A stretch of DNA of 34,463 nt. Source: RFQD01 sp049314515 (lineage in GTDB: Bacteria > Actinomycetota > Actinomycetes > Actinomycetales > Microbacteriaceae). The stretch is taken from contig JBMOEY010000006.1 in assembly GCA_049314515.1 (NCBI GenBank), forward strand, positions 1 through 34,463, given 5' to 3'. Shown in pieces: positions 1 to 10,374 of this stretch. The notes beneath the pieces were generated by a model that was not told the origin of the DNA, did no database searches, and saw nothing but the letters and a program-made list of their open reading frames with translations. Within the stretch, counting starts at the first letter, position 1; each line of letters begins with the position of its first letter. The position numbers and the translations under genes were made by a program.

Positions 1-335
1 TTGGATCCAGTCACTTCGACTGAGATGGAGTTGTGGACATCCTCAGTTGTTGCAACATAGGTTCTTGCTGTCGCTTGAGGAATTGGGACTCCTCCCCTCG
101 ACCATTGATAGGAGAATGAGGTCCCTTCCGGCCACGCCTCCTCTTCAACTGTCAGGGTTTGACCTATAAAATTCCAGCCAGATATTCTGATTAAGGATGC
201 GTACGTTGGGGCGAGTATGCTCTCCGCATTTGACGGCTCTGCGTTGATTAGTCCAACGCCAATGGAGATTGCGATGACAGTCCAAAGCGCGACAAAGAAC
301 TTAATTACTTTTCCAATTCCGCGGCCTCGCCTCAC
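1..335 (-). CDS. N-terminal part of a secreted Ig-like-repeat surface protein (truncated by window edge)
   Basis: Reading the minus strand from a GTG at 335 gives an open frame to the window edge. A basic start (VRRGRGIGKVIK) is followed by a hydrophobic stretch (FFVALWTVIAISIGVGLI), which is a signal peptide or N-terminal membrane anchor. The mature part contains WPEGTSFSYQWSRGGVPIP, then ATARTY and ISVEVTGS. That pattern is typical of the short Ig-like repeats (SYQW-R-G-PI-GAT-TY) repeated in actinobacterial surface and cell-wall proteins. An in-frame GTG at 359 is an alternative start; neither start has a convincing ribosome binding site. The gene runs away from the DUF6504-dnaE unit. Its function and full length cannot be judged because most of it lies outside the window. 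The call rests on my own translation. Confidence 0.7.
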   Translation of the reverse strand, partial: MRRGRGIGKVIKFFVALWTVIAISIGVGLINAEPSNAESILAPTYASLIRISGWNFIGQTLTVEEEAWPEGTSFSYQWSRGGVPIPQATARTYVATTEDVHNSISVEVTGS

Positions 336-378
336 ACCCCTACAGTACCCATTTTGCACCTACAGTGAGGTCTTAGCA

Positions 379-393
379 GATTGACTCTCAATC
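379..393. repeat. Short inverted repeat in divergent intergenic region
   Basis: GATTGA-CTC-TCAATC is a perfect 6-bp inverted repeat with a 3-base loop, just upstream of the minus-strand secreted-protein gene. It could be an operator or a 5' leader hairpin of that gene. It may also be chance. Confidence 0.35.
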
Positions 394-404
394 AAGAATG
401 AACG

Positions 405-426
405 CGTTTTTGCCTAGGCAAAACCG
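405..426. promoter_or_regulatory. 22-bp near-perfect palindrome, candidate operator
   Basis: The core TTTTGCCTAGGCAAAA (408-423) is a perfect 16-bp palindrome. The symmetry continues to CG...CG at both ends with one mismatched pair (407/424). It lies midway between the divergent secreted-protein gene and the DUF6504-dnaE unit, a usual position for a dimeric regulator. It has no loop and no one-sided T-tract, so an operator is more likely than a terminator. No known regulator is recognised from the motif. Confidence 0.5.
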
Positions 427-477
427 ACCTTCAACCCCCACTTGAGACCTCTGTCGGTGGCAGTTCCTATTGTGAAC

Positions 478-497
478 ATTCGAAGATATATTCGAAT
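478..497. promoter_or_regulatory. LexA-like SOS box overlapping probable promoter of the DUF6504-dnaE unit
   Basis: ATTCGAA-GATATA-TTCGAAT is a perfect 7-bp inverted repeat 17 bases before the ATG at 515. Read as TCGAAG-ATAT-ATTCGA (480-495), it matches the mycobacterial/actinobacterial LexA consensus TCGAAC-N4-GTTCGA at 10 of 12 specified bases. The two differences are the innermost base of each half-site. A weak promoter, TGAACA (473-478) and AATACT (495-500) with a 16-base spacer, would be covered by a bound repressor. Family knowledge: dnaE2 cassettes are classical SOS genes in actinobacteria. Inference: this unit is LexA-controlled. Confidence 0.5.
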
Positions 498-514
498 ACT
501 CACAGAGGAACAAC

Positions 515-835
515 ATGCAGATCAATGAGCCCGTCGAGGTCGAAACCCTCCCCTCGGGCATGCCCATTCGCTTCACCTGGCGCGGTCGGCTCTACGGTGT
601 GCTCAGCACACCCGAACCGTGGATCACCCGCCGCCGCTGGTGGAGCGAACACACGCGCGTTACGCCGGGCAACGCCGTCTTACTCGACATGCCCGTGTGG
701 CGCGTCGAAGCCGTCAGCATGACTGGTGGCACATTCAGTGAGGGCATCTACGACGTGGCGCGCGGGCCGGGTGGCGCCACGTGGATGCTCCTCTCCGCCT
801 CGAGCGAAGAGATAGACCAACTGCTCTTCACCTGA
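515..835 (+). CDS. DUF6504 family protein (mutasome-associated small protein)
   Basis: This 106-residue protein starts at an ATG preceded by GAGG (505-508). It contains RFTWRGRLYGVL and a WITRRRWW segment, the aromatic and basic pattern of DUF6504. These small actinobacterial proteins are usually encoded beside an imuB-type Y-family polymerase and an error-prone dnaE. No signal peptide or membrane segment is visible. The next gene, a DnaE2-type polymerase, starts 38 bases after the stop, so the two are probably co-transcribed from the promoter with the LexA-like box. The molecular role is not established; a part in translesion synthesis is inferred from context only. In many relatives imuB lies directly upstream. 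Here the upstream gene is an unrelated, divergent secreted protein. Confidence 0.75.
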   Translation: MQINEPVEVETLPSGMPIRFTWRGRLYGVLSTPEPWITRRRWWSEHTRVTPGNAVLLDMPVWRVEAVSMTGGTFSEGIYDVARGPGGATWMLLSASSEEIDQLLFT

Positions 836-873
836 CCCGCACCGCCCGAGCTTCGCGCTTGAGGGTGGCACCC

Positions 874-4346
<3,473 letters not shown>

Positions 4347-4350
<4 letters not shown>

Positions 4351-5396
4351 GTCTCGTCAGCCAGGTGCAAGTGAAGAAGCGCATCCCGCTTTTACAAGTC
4401 GGCAAGTCGATTCTCGCCGCCCTTGCCTCGTGGTACGTGGCCTCACTCGTCTACCCCGACCGAGCGCCCATCTTTGCCGTCATCGCGGCCATCATCGTGG
4501 TGCAACCGAGCGTGAACCAGTCGATTGGCAAGGCGCTCGAAAGAAGTGTCGGAACCATTCTTGGCGTGGCCATCGCGCTCGGTGCGAGCCTCGCCCTCGG
4601 TGGGCAGTCCTGGCTCGTGCTGGTCGCCATCATCGGCGCCATCGTGCTCGGTTGGGCATTCAAATTCACCCCGGCGACGAGCAACCAAATCGCCATCAGT
4701 GCAATGCTCGTGATTGCCATCGGTGCTGCCACACCCGAATACTCGGCCGAACGCATCATCGAGACGATTATCGGCGCGCTCATTGGCTTCATCGTGACCG
4801 CCGCGATTGTTCCTCCGGTTGAACTCGGTCCCTCGACACACGCCATCGGTCAACTCGGGGCAAATGTCGCGTCGACGCTCGAAGACATGGGCGCGGTGCT
4901 CACCCGTGCCACGTCACCCGAGGTCATCGAAAGCATCTTCACGCGCGCGCTCGACTTGCGAGCTGAACTCAACGCGTCACGTGACACGGTGACGAAGGCA
5001 CGAGAGAGCCTGCGCTTCAACATGTGGCAAGGCAAAAAGAGCACGATCGTGGACGCGCAAGAAAAGATGCTCGACCGCCTCAACGTGCTCGTGACGCGCA
5101 CCATCAGCATGGCTCGTGCCGTGCGCGACCACTACGACTCGAGTCTGGTTACAGAACCCGCGATTCGCGAAATTGCGCAAGAGCTCACCCGCACCGCACA
5201 CGACCTGCGCCTGCTCGTGCGCGACGCCGGCCTGCCCGCGATGGACATTCCACACCCGCCCACAAACGAAATGCCGGCGCTCACGTCACCGATTGTGATG
5301 AAAGCGCCGGCAGCCTCGAACTGGATTCTCGTCGGATTCTTGCTCGAGAGCATCCGTCGAATTCGTGTCGAAATTATGGGCGAGACGGCCGACTAG
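4347..5396 (+). CDS. FUSC / aromatic acid exporter-like integral membrane protein
   Basis: This 349-residue protein starts at a GTG overlapping the polymerase stop (GTGA), so translation is probably coupled. The first half (about 15-155) is a set of roughly six hydrophobic helices, including YPDRAPIFAVIAAIIVVQPS and GTILGVAIALGASLAL. The pattern resembles the N-terminal half of FUSC/ArAE transporters, with its QPS and GR/ERxxGTxxG motifs. The second half is a charged, helical cytoplasmic domain (about 165-330). Family members export aromatic acids or similar compounds across the inner membrane, but the substrate here is unknown. Being in the same unit as an SOS-type polymerase is unusual and may be incidental. 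Its stop shares a CTAG with the convergent GH3 gene. Confidence 0.75.
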
Positions 5397-6694
5397 CTCA
5401 AACTTGAGGCGTCTTGCCTCACAAGCATCACGGGCCGGGTGGACACGAACCCACCCACCTGTTGTGCGGTACACAAAACATCACACGGCGGACGCCACGT
5501 CAACGCATCCGGCGCAAGTGCACGGCGAAACATGAGAACCCGCAAGGCTGACTCGTCGATACGCTCGGCACTCACGTTCGCCACGAGTGTGGCGGAGAGG
5601 GTGGTCAGATCGATGCCGACCGTGGTCATGTCCGCCGGTAAAACATACAGCAACAGATCATTTCCGGCCGAGAGCGCTGATACGGCGTTGGCATACGGGT
5701 CACTCAGATCGGCAATTCCCGAGGATTGCAGCATCAACATGTCATCCGTAATGGCGAGCCCGTCGAATCCCAGATCCGTGCGAAGAATGTCGTGCCAACG
5801 ACCCGACAGGGTTGCAGGTGCTGAGTCGACGCTCGAAAATACGAGGTGACCAAACATGACAGCTGGTGCGCCAGCGGTGATACCCGCCACAAACGGCAGC
5901 GCATCCGTCGACATCCACTCGTCCATCGACACTTCGGTCGTCGGGATGCCCCGATGCGAATCCGCGCCCGTTCGACCGTGCCCGGGAAAATGCTTCAGCG
6001 TGCTCGCAACCACGGGAGTCTCGGCGCTCACACCCGCCGCTACACGCTGCGCCGCAGCCGCCGGATCATCACCGAACGTGCGCCAATAGATGAAGGAACC
6101 CGGGTCAGACGTGACATCTGCGACGAGACCAAAGTTGAGATTCACACCCACCGACGAAAGCAATGCGGCTCTGCCCGCAAACGCGGTCGCCGTCTGCGTG
6201 GCATCTGCCGTGCGCAGAGAATCAGCGCCGGCAAATTCGTCGTACGGAAGTCGAACAACGTCGCCTCCCTCTTCGTCCATCGCCACAATGGGCGGTAACG
6301 CCGGGTCCGCTTGCGCGTACGCCGTCAGGCTGGCAAGCTCCTCGGGGGTTCCGGGAATGTTGTCGCGCATCAAGATCAGACCACCCACACCGGCTCCACC
6401 CGACGCTACCGAGTCGACGGCCACGCGCATCCCATCAGGGTTGATACCCGGGACGTGAATGACGAGCAAGCTCCGCACCTTCTCGTCGGGAGTCATCTCC
6501 GCGAGTCTCAATTCCGACCACGCCCGAATCGGATCAACCGGCTGCGCAACAACCTCTGTCGGCGTGGCCGTGCTCGTTGGAACAGGGCCATTCGTCAGGC
6601 GCACCGGCGCCGCGGCCGTGACAACGAATACGCACGCGAGCGCAACAGCGGCGCACAGCGTGACCACTGCGGACTGCCGAAGTAATCGCGCCAT
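5393..6694 (-). CDS. Secreted glycoside hydrolase family 3 protein, probable beta-N-acetylhexosaminidase (NagZ-like)
   Basis: This 433-residue protein has a Sec signal peptide (about 1-30, ending VVTAAAP) and a Thr/Pro-rich linker to about residue 50. A GH3 barrel follows. KHFPGHGRTGADSHRGIP carries the KHFPGHG signature and the DSH (Asp-His) dyad typical of NagZ-type enzymes that use a histidine acid/base. LAITDDMLM carries the predicted nucleophile region. The protein stops after the barrel, as single-domain NagZ enzymes do. Expected reaction: release of terminal beta-GlcNAc from muropeptides or chitin-type glycans outside the membrane. It lies 9 bases downstream of the LLM oxidoreductase gene on the same strand. 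A Cys in the signal region lacks a good lipobox, so lipidation is doubtful. Confidence 0.85.
   Translation of the reverse strand: MARLLRQSAVVTLCAAVALACVFVVTAAAPVRLTNGPVPTSTATPTEVVAQPVDPIRAWSELRLAEMTPDEKVRSLLVIHVPGINPDGMRVAVDSVASGGAGVGGLILMRDNIPGTPEELASLTAYAQADPALPPIVAMDEEGGDVVRLPYDEFAGADSLRTADATQTATAFAGRAALLSSVGVNLNFGLVADVTSDPGSFIYWRTFGDDPAAAAQRVAAGVSAETPVVASTLKHFPGHGRTGADSHRGIPTTEVSMDEWMSTDALPFVAGITAGAPAVMFGHLVFSSVDSAPATLSGRWHDILRTDLGFDGLAITDDMLMLQSSGIADLSDPYANAVSALSAGNDLLLYVLPADMTTVGIDLTTLSATLVANVSAERIDESALRVLMFRRALAPDALTWRPPCDVLCTAQQVGGFVSTRPVMLVRQDASSLS
5405..5421. terminator. Small hairpin at a convergent gene junction
   Basis: TGAGGC-GTCTT-GCCTCA forms a 6-bp stem with a 5-base loop, 8 bases past the FUSC stop and inside the last codons of the GH3 gene. 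No T-tract follows, so an intrinsic terminator is only a weak call. Confidence 0.3.
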
Positions 6695-6703
6695 GCGCTC
6701 ACA

Positions 6704-7774
6704 TTACGCGAGAGCAGGCGCGTATTCGACAGCTAAAAGTTCGCGAGTGAGGGGAATAACCTCTGTTCCATACAAACGGATGCACTCCATCAAGTTCTCA
6801 TGACTCAGCGAACCGAGGCTGTACTTCAAGTCGAAGCGACCGAGACCCAGGCCGGCGACCGTTTTGGCCAGCTTGCGTGCGACCGTCTCCGGAGATCCCA
6901 CAAAGAGGGCGCCATCCGGGCCACATTCCATGTCGAACTGACCTCGTTGCAGGGGTGGCCACCCACGCTCTCGACCGATGCTCGCGTGCATGCGCTGATA
7001 GTGCGGCCAAACCGTTTCTCGCGCCTCCTCGTCCGTGGCGGCAACGAAGCCCGGCGAGTGTTCGCCAACCGGGAGCGCGGGCTTTCCCATCTTCTCGAGT
7101 GCCTCGTGATAAAGGTCGACGTACGGCTTGAAACGTAAGGGGCTACCGCCAATGATCGCCAGCATGAGCGGCAATCCGTAGTGGGCGGCACGCACGACGG
7201 ACTGCGGACTTCCGCCCACACCAATCCATGCCTTCAAGGTGCCGTGCTCAATGGGAGGAAAAATTGCCTGATTCCTCAACGCCGGGCGGAACGAACCCTC
7301 CCACGTGACCGGCTTCTCCGTGATGATTTCCGAAAGCAAATCAAGCTTCTCTTCAAACAGCGATTCGTAATCGGCCAGATTGAAGCCAAACAGAGGAAAC
7401 GACTCCGTGAACGATCCGCGCCCCAAAATCACTTCCGCACGCCCGTTGGAAACGGCATCGAGCGTCGAGAAACGCTGATACACGCGGATAGGGTCGTCGG
7501 AGCTCAACACGGTCACGGCCGAACCCAGACGGATGCGCGACGTGCGAGCCGCGATTGCCGCGAGTACCACCTCGGGTGCCGACACCGCGAAATCCTTGCG
7601 GTGGTGCTCCCCGATACCAATGAAGTCAATGCCCAGCTCATCTGCGAGCACGGCTTCGTCAACCACGTTGCGTAAGACCTGCGCGTGCGACAGCGGCGTT
7701 CCCGCCGCATCCACCGTGGCATCGCCAAAGGTGTCGAGACCGAACTCGACGTCAGCAAAGGGGTTATCGGTCAT
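6704..7774 (-). CDS. LLM class flavin-dependent oxidoreductase (luciferase-like)
   Basis: This protein is about 356 residues. The ATG at 7774 is preferred because AGAGG (7781-7785) sits 6 bases upstream; the ATG at 7780 abuts the same site. The sequence is a bacterial-luciferase-like barrel. GIDFIGIGEHHRKDF is the family's early strand with the GEHH motif. RLGSAVTVLSSDDPIRVYQ, NGRAEVILGRGSF and AWIGVGGSPQSV are also characteristic flavin-binding and barrel segments. Enzymes of this type use FMN or F420 to oxidise diverse substrates, and the substrate cannot be told from sequence. It leads a two-gene minus-strand unit with the GH3 gene and diverges from the ABC ATPase gene across a region with an inverted repeat. 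Confidence 0.85.
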   Translation of the reverse strand: MTDNPFADVEFGLDTFGDATVDAAGTPLSHAQVLRNVVDEAVLADELGIDFIGIGEHHRKDFAVSAPEVVLAAIAARTSRIRLGSAVTVLSSDDPIRVYQRFSTLDAVSNGRAEVILGRGSFTESFPLFGFNLADYESLFEEKLDLLSEIITEKPVTWEGSFRPALRNQAIFPPIEHGTLKAWIGVGGSPQSVVRAAHYGLPLMLAIIGGSPLRFKPYVDLYHEALEKMGKPALPVGEHSPGFVAATDEEARETVWPHYQRMHASIGRERGWPPLQRGQFDMECGPDGALFVGSPETVARKLAKTVAGLGLGRFDLKYSLGSLSHENLMECIRLYGTEVIPLTRELLAVEYAPALA

Positions 7775-7820
7775 GAGCATCCTCTATTCGTTCTCTGTGA
7801 CGAACCACAACTCATAGTTC

Positions 7821-7845
7821 AGTATTCCCGGGAACATGGAATACT
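7821..7845. promoter_or_regulatory. Perfect 8-bp inverted repeat, candidate operator between divergent genes
   Basis: AGTATTCC (7821-7828) and GGAATACT (7838-7845) are perfect inverted repeats separated by 9 bases. The spacer overlaps a smaller TTCCCGGGAA palindrome. The site is 46 bases from the LLM start and 84 from the ABC ATPase start. Its position and symmetry suggest a dimeric regulator controlling one or both genes. The motif is not one I can assign to a known factor. Confidence 0.5.
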
Positions 7846-7895
7846 TTAGGGGTCGACGTCACTTTTCGATGTCGTCTTCATTCACTAAGGATCGT

Positions 7896-7913
7896 CCGGC
7901 ACGTACCTGCCGG
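7896..7913 (+). promoter_or_regulatory. Leader hairpin just before the ABC ATPase ribosome binding site
   Basis: CCGGCA-CGTACC-TGCCGG is a 6-bp GC-rich stem with a 6-base loop. It ends two bases before the AAGGAG (7916-7921) of the ATPase gene. In mRNA it could protect the 5' end or affect ribosome access. Confidence 0.35.
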
Positions 7914-7929
7914 TGAAGGAGAAATCACC

Positions 7930-9021
7930 ATGGCATCAGTAACATTCGACAACGCCACCCGGCTATATCCGGGAACCACACGCGCCGCCGTCGACAAAAT
8001 CAACCTGCAGGTCAAAGACGGCGAGTTCCTCGTTCTCGTCGGCCCCTCGGGTTGCGGAAAGTCCACCACGTTGCGGATGCTCGCCGGCCTGGAAGAGGTC
8101 AACGCGGGGCGGATTCTGATTGGTGATCGCGATGTCACCAACATTCCGCCGAAAGACCGCGACATTGCCATGGTCTTTCAGAATTACGCGCTCTACCCGC
8201 ACATGACTGTTGCCGAAAACATGGGCTTCGCGTTGAAGATTGCCGGTGTTGCGAAGGAGGAGCGGGCCGCACGCGTTCTCGAAGCAGCCAAGCTTCTCGA
8301 CCTCGAGCCGTACCTCGACCGCAAGCCCAAGGCACTTTCGGGTGGTCAGCGCCAGCGCGTTGCCATGGGTCGCGCCATTGTGCGTCAGCCTCAGGTCTTC
8401 TTGATGGATGAACCACTCTCGAACCTCGACGCCAAGCTGCGCGTTCAGACCCGCACGCAGATTGCGTCACTGCAGCGACGACTCGGCGTTACGACCGTCT
8501 ACGTCACGCACGACCAGACCGAGGCTCTCACCATGGGTGACCGCATCTGCGTGCTCAAGGACGGTGTTCTGCAGCAAGTCGGGACCCCGCGCGATCTCTA
8601 CGAGAACCCCACGAACGTGTTTGTCGCCGGATTTATCGGTTCACCTGCAATGAACCTCTTCCCGGGAAAGCTCACCTCCACGGGCGTAGAAATTGGCGAC
8701 GACGTGATCGCGGTTGGTAAAGAAGTTCTTGATCACGGCAATGGCAAGACGGTAACCGTCGGCGTTCGCCCCGAAGACCTCGAGGTCACCAAGGGTAAGG
8801 GCATCGCGGTCGAAGTGGATGTGGTCGAAGAACTCGGTGCCGACGGCTACCTGTACGGTCACGCGACCATCGAAGGCAAAGAGCACCCCATCGTTGTTCG
8901 CGTCGACGGCCGCCATCACCCGCTCCGCGGTGACAAGATCACGGTCGCTCCGACACCCAAGCACGTACACGTGTTCGATGCAAAAACCGAGCAGCGACTG
9001 TCGAAGCCTGTCGTCGACTAA
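7930..9021 (+). CDS. msiK: Carbohydrate ABC transporter ATP-binding protein, MsiK/UgpC type
   Basis: This 363-residue protein starts at an ATG behind AAGGAG (7916-7921). It has every ABC motif: Walker A GPSGCGKST (38-46), Q-loop QNYALYPHM, signature LSGGQRQRVAMGRA, Walker B VFLMDEP, D-loop SNLDAKLR and switch THDQ. A C-terminal TOBE/OB regulatory domain follows (about 240-363), as in MalK, UgpC and MsiK. It energises sugar uptake at the cytoplasmic face of a membrane complex. No permease or binding-protein gene is present in the window. This fits the known actinobacterial arrangement in which one unlinked ATPase (MsiK) serves several sugar importers. The gene name is by family and context; UgpC is the common automatic label. 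The DUF4032 gene follows 15 bases later. Confidence 0.9.
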   Translation: MASVTFDNATRLYPGTTRAAVDKINLQVKDGEFLVLVGPSGCGKSTTLRMLAGLEEVNAGRILIGDRDVTNIPPKDRDIAMVFQNYALYPHMTVAENMGFALKIAGVAKEERAARVLEAAKLLDLEPYLDRKPKALSGGQRQRVAMGRAIVRQPQVFLMDEPLSNLDAKLRVQTRTQIASLQRRLGVTTVYVTHDQTEALTMGDRICVLKDGVLQQVGTPRDLYENPTNVFVAGFIGSPAMNLFPGKLTSTGVEIGDDVIAVGKEVLDHGNGKTVTVGVRPEDLEVTKGKGIAVEVDVVEELGADGYLYGHATIEGKEHPIVVRVDGRHHPLRGDKITVAPTPKHVHVFDAKTEQRLSKPVVD

Positions 9022-9036
9022 TCGAATTAGACGCCC

Positions 9037-10374
9037 GTGCCTAGTGCACTGAGCATCACCGCGGCGTCAGTCGAGCCGGAGATTTTGTCATTACCGTGGC
9101 ATCTTCCCCTGGTCGACTGGCCCGATGATGTCACCACGAGTCTGCCAAAAGGTATTTCACGCCACGTCGTGCGTTTTGTTCAGATGGGCGAGCACGTCAT
9201 CGCCATCAAAGAGACGACGCCAGAGATGGCGGCGGCCGAATACGAAATGTTGCGCGATTTGCGCAGACTCAAAGTCCCGTGTGTCAAGCCGATTGCCGTC
9301 ATCACCAATCGGCGCGATGCCGACGACAACGAATTGCCAGCTGCGCTGGTCACTCGACACCTCAAATACTCCATTCCATTTCGTGGGCTCTACTCAACGA
9401 CCCTGCGCCCGGAAACGGCCAAACGGCTGGCCGACGCCCTCGCGCTTCTCTTGGTGCGTCTGCACTCCATCGGGTTCTTCTGGGGTGACGTATCGCTCAG
9501 CAACACGTTGTTTCGTCGTGATGCAGGGTCATTCGCCGCGTATCTCGTCGACGCCGAAACGGGACGACTCTACCCACAATCGCTCACCGACGGGCAACGT
9601 GCGCACGACCTCGAGATTGCTCGAGTCAATATCGCTGGGGAGCTGATGGACCTGCACGCGGGCGGCCGCATCGACCCAACTATCGACCCGGTCGACGTCG
9701 CTGACCGTATTCTTCGCGTCTACGACGGGCTCTGGCACGAGTTGAATGATCCCGAGCTGGTCGATGAGAAAGAACTGTGGCGGATCAACAAGCGGGTTGA
9801 ACGCCTTAACTCGCTCGGTTTCGACATCGGTGAGCTCGACATCCAGACCACCGACACTGGCACAACCGTGCGCATTCAGCCCAAAGTGGTGGATGCCGGA
9901 CATCACGCCCGACGCCTGCTTCGCCTCACCGGGCTCGACACGCAAGAAAACCAAGCACGGCGTCTGCTCAACGACCTCGACCGATACTCGGCGACAGTGC
10001 AGATTCCCGACCTCGATGAGGAGATGAAAGCTCACCTGTGGCTAACCCGGGTATACGAGCCGGTGATTCGCTCCGTTCCTGCCGAATACGAAAGCAAGCT
10101 CGAGCCCGCCGAGGTTTTTCACCAGGTGCTCGAACACCGCTGGTACATGTGCGAAGAACAGAATCGGGATGTGCCACTCAACGAAGCCGTGCGCGACTAT
10201 GTCGAGAACGTGTTGAAGTACCGCCGCGACGAAGATGTCATTGTGCTTCCTCCAACATCGTCCATCACCCTGCCGATTGACGTTGTCGGCGAAGACGGTT
10301 TTGGTTGGGGCGACCCCGAGCCTCCGCCACGCGCGCCCGACGAACCCGAGCGCGATTGGCGCGACCTCGTCTAG
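9037..10374 (+). CDS. DUF4032 family protein with kinase-like N-terminal domain
   Basis: This 445-residue protein starts at a GTG 15 bases after the ABC ATPase gene, with only a weak ribosome binding site. The N-terminal part looks like a lipopolysaccharide/protein-kinase fold. AIKE places a candidate ATP-binding lysine at 58, FFWGDVSLSNTLF resembles the catalytic loop (D151), and YLVDAETG resembles the metal-binding DFG segment (D172). The C-terminal half (about 210-415) is the DUF4032 region, ending in a Pro/Asp-rich tail. No membrane segment is present. DUF4032 genes often follow msiK-like genes in actinobacteria, which suggests a linked function, possibly phosphorylating a small molecule or a protein. 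The substrate is unknown. Its stop codon abuts the convergent sugar kinase stop. Confidence 0.8.
   Translation: MPSALSITAASVEPEILSLPWHLPLVDWPDDVTTSLPKGISRHVVRFVQMGEHVIAIKETTPEMAAAEYEMLRDLRRLKVPCVKPIAVITNRRDADDNELPAALVTRHLKYSIPFRGLYSTTLRPETAKRLADALALLLVRLHSIGFFWGDVSLSNTLFRRDAGSFAAYLVDAETGRLYPQSLTDGQRAHDLEIARVNIAGELMDLHAGGRIDPTIDPVDVADRILRVYDGLWHELNDPELVDEKELWRINKRVERLNSLGFDIGELDIQTTDTGTTVRIQPKVVDAGHHARRLLRLTGLDTQENQARRLLNDLDRYSATVQIPDLDEEMKAHLWLTRVYEPVIRSVPAEYESKLEPAEVFHQVLEHRWYMCEEQNRDVPLNEAVRDYVENVLKYRRDEDVIVLPPTSSITLPIDVVGEDGFGWGDPEPPPRAPDEPERDWRDLV

Noticed and set aside
781..873. Upstream ATG at 781 as the polymerase start
   Set aside because: It lies inside the DUF6504 gene and adds 31 residues not typical of the family. 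The ATG at 874 has a good ribosome binding site and begins at the conserved PHP start.
6610..6694. Lipoprotein signal in the GH3 enzyme
   Set aside because: A cysteine is present in the hydrophobic segment, but the preceding residues do not form a good lipobox and the hydrophobic core continues beyond it.
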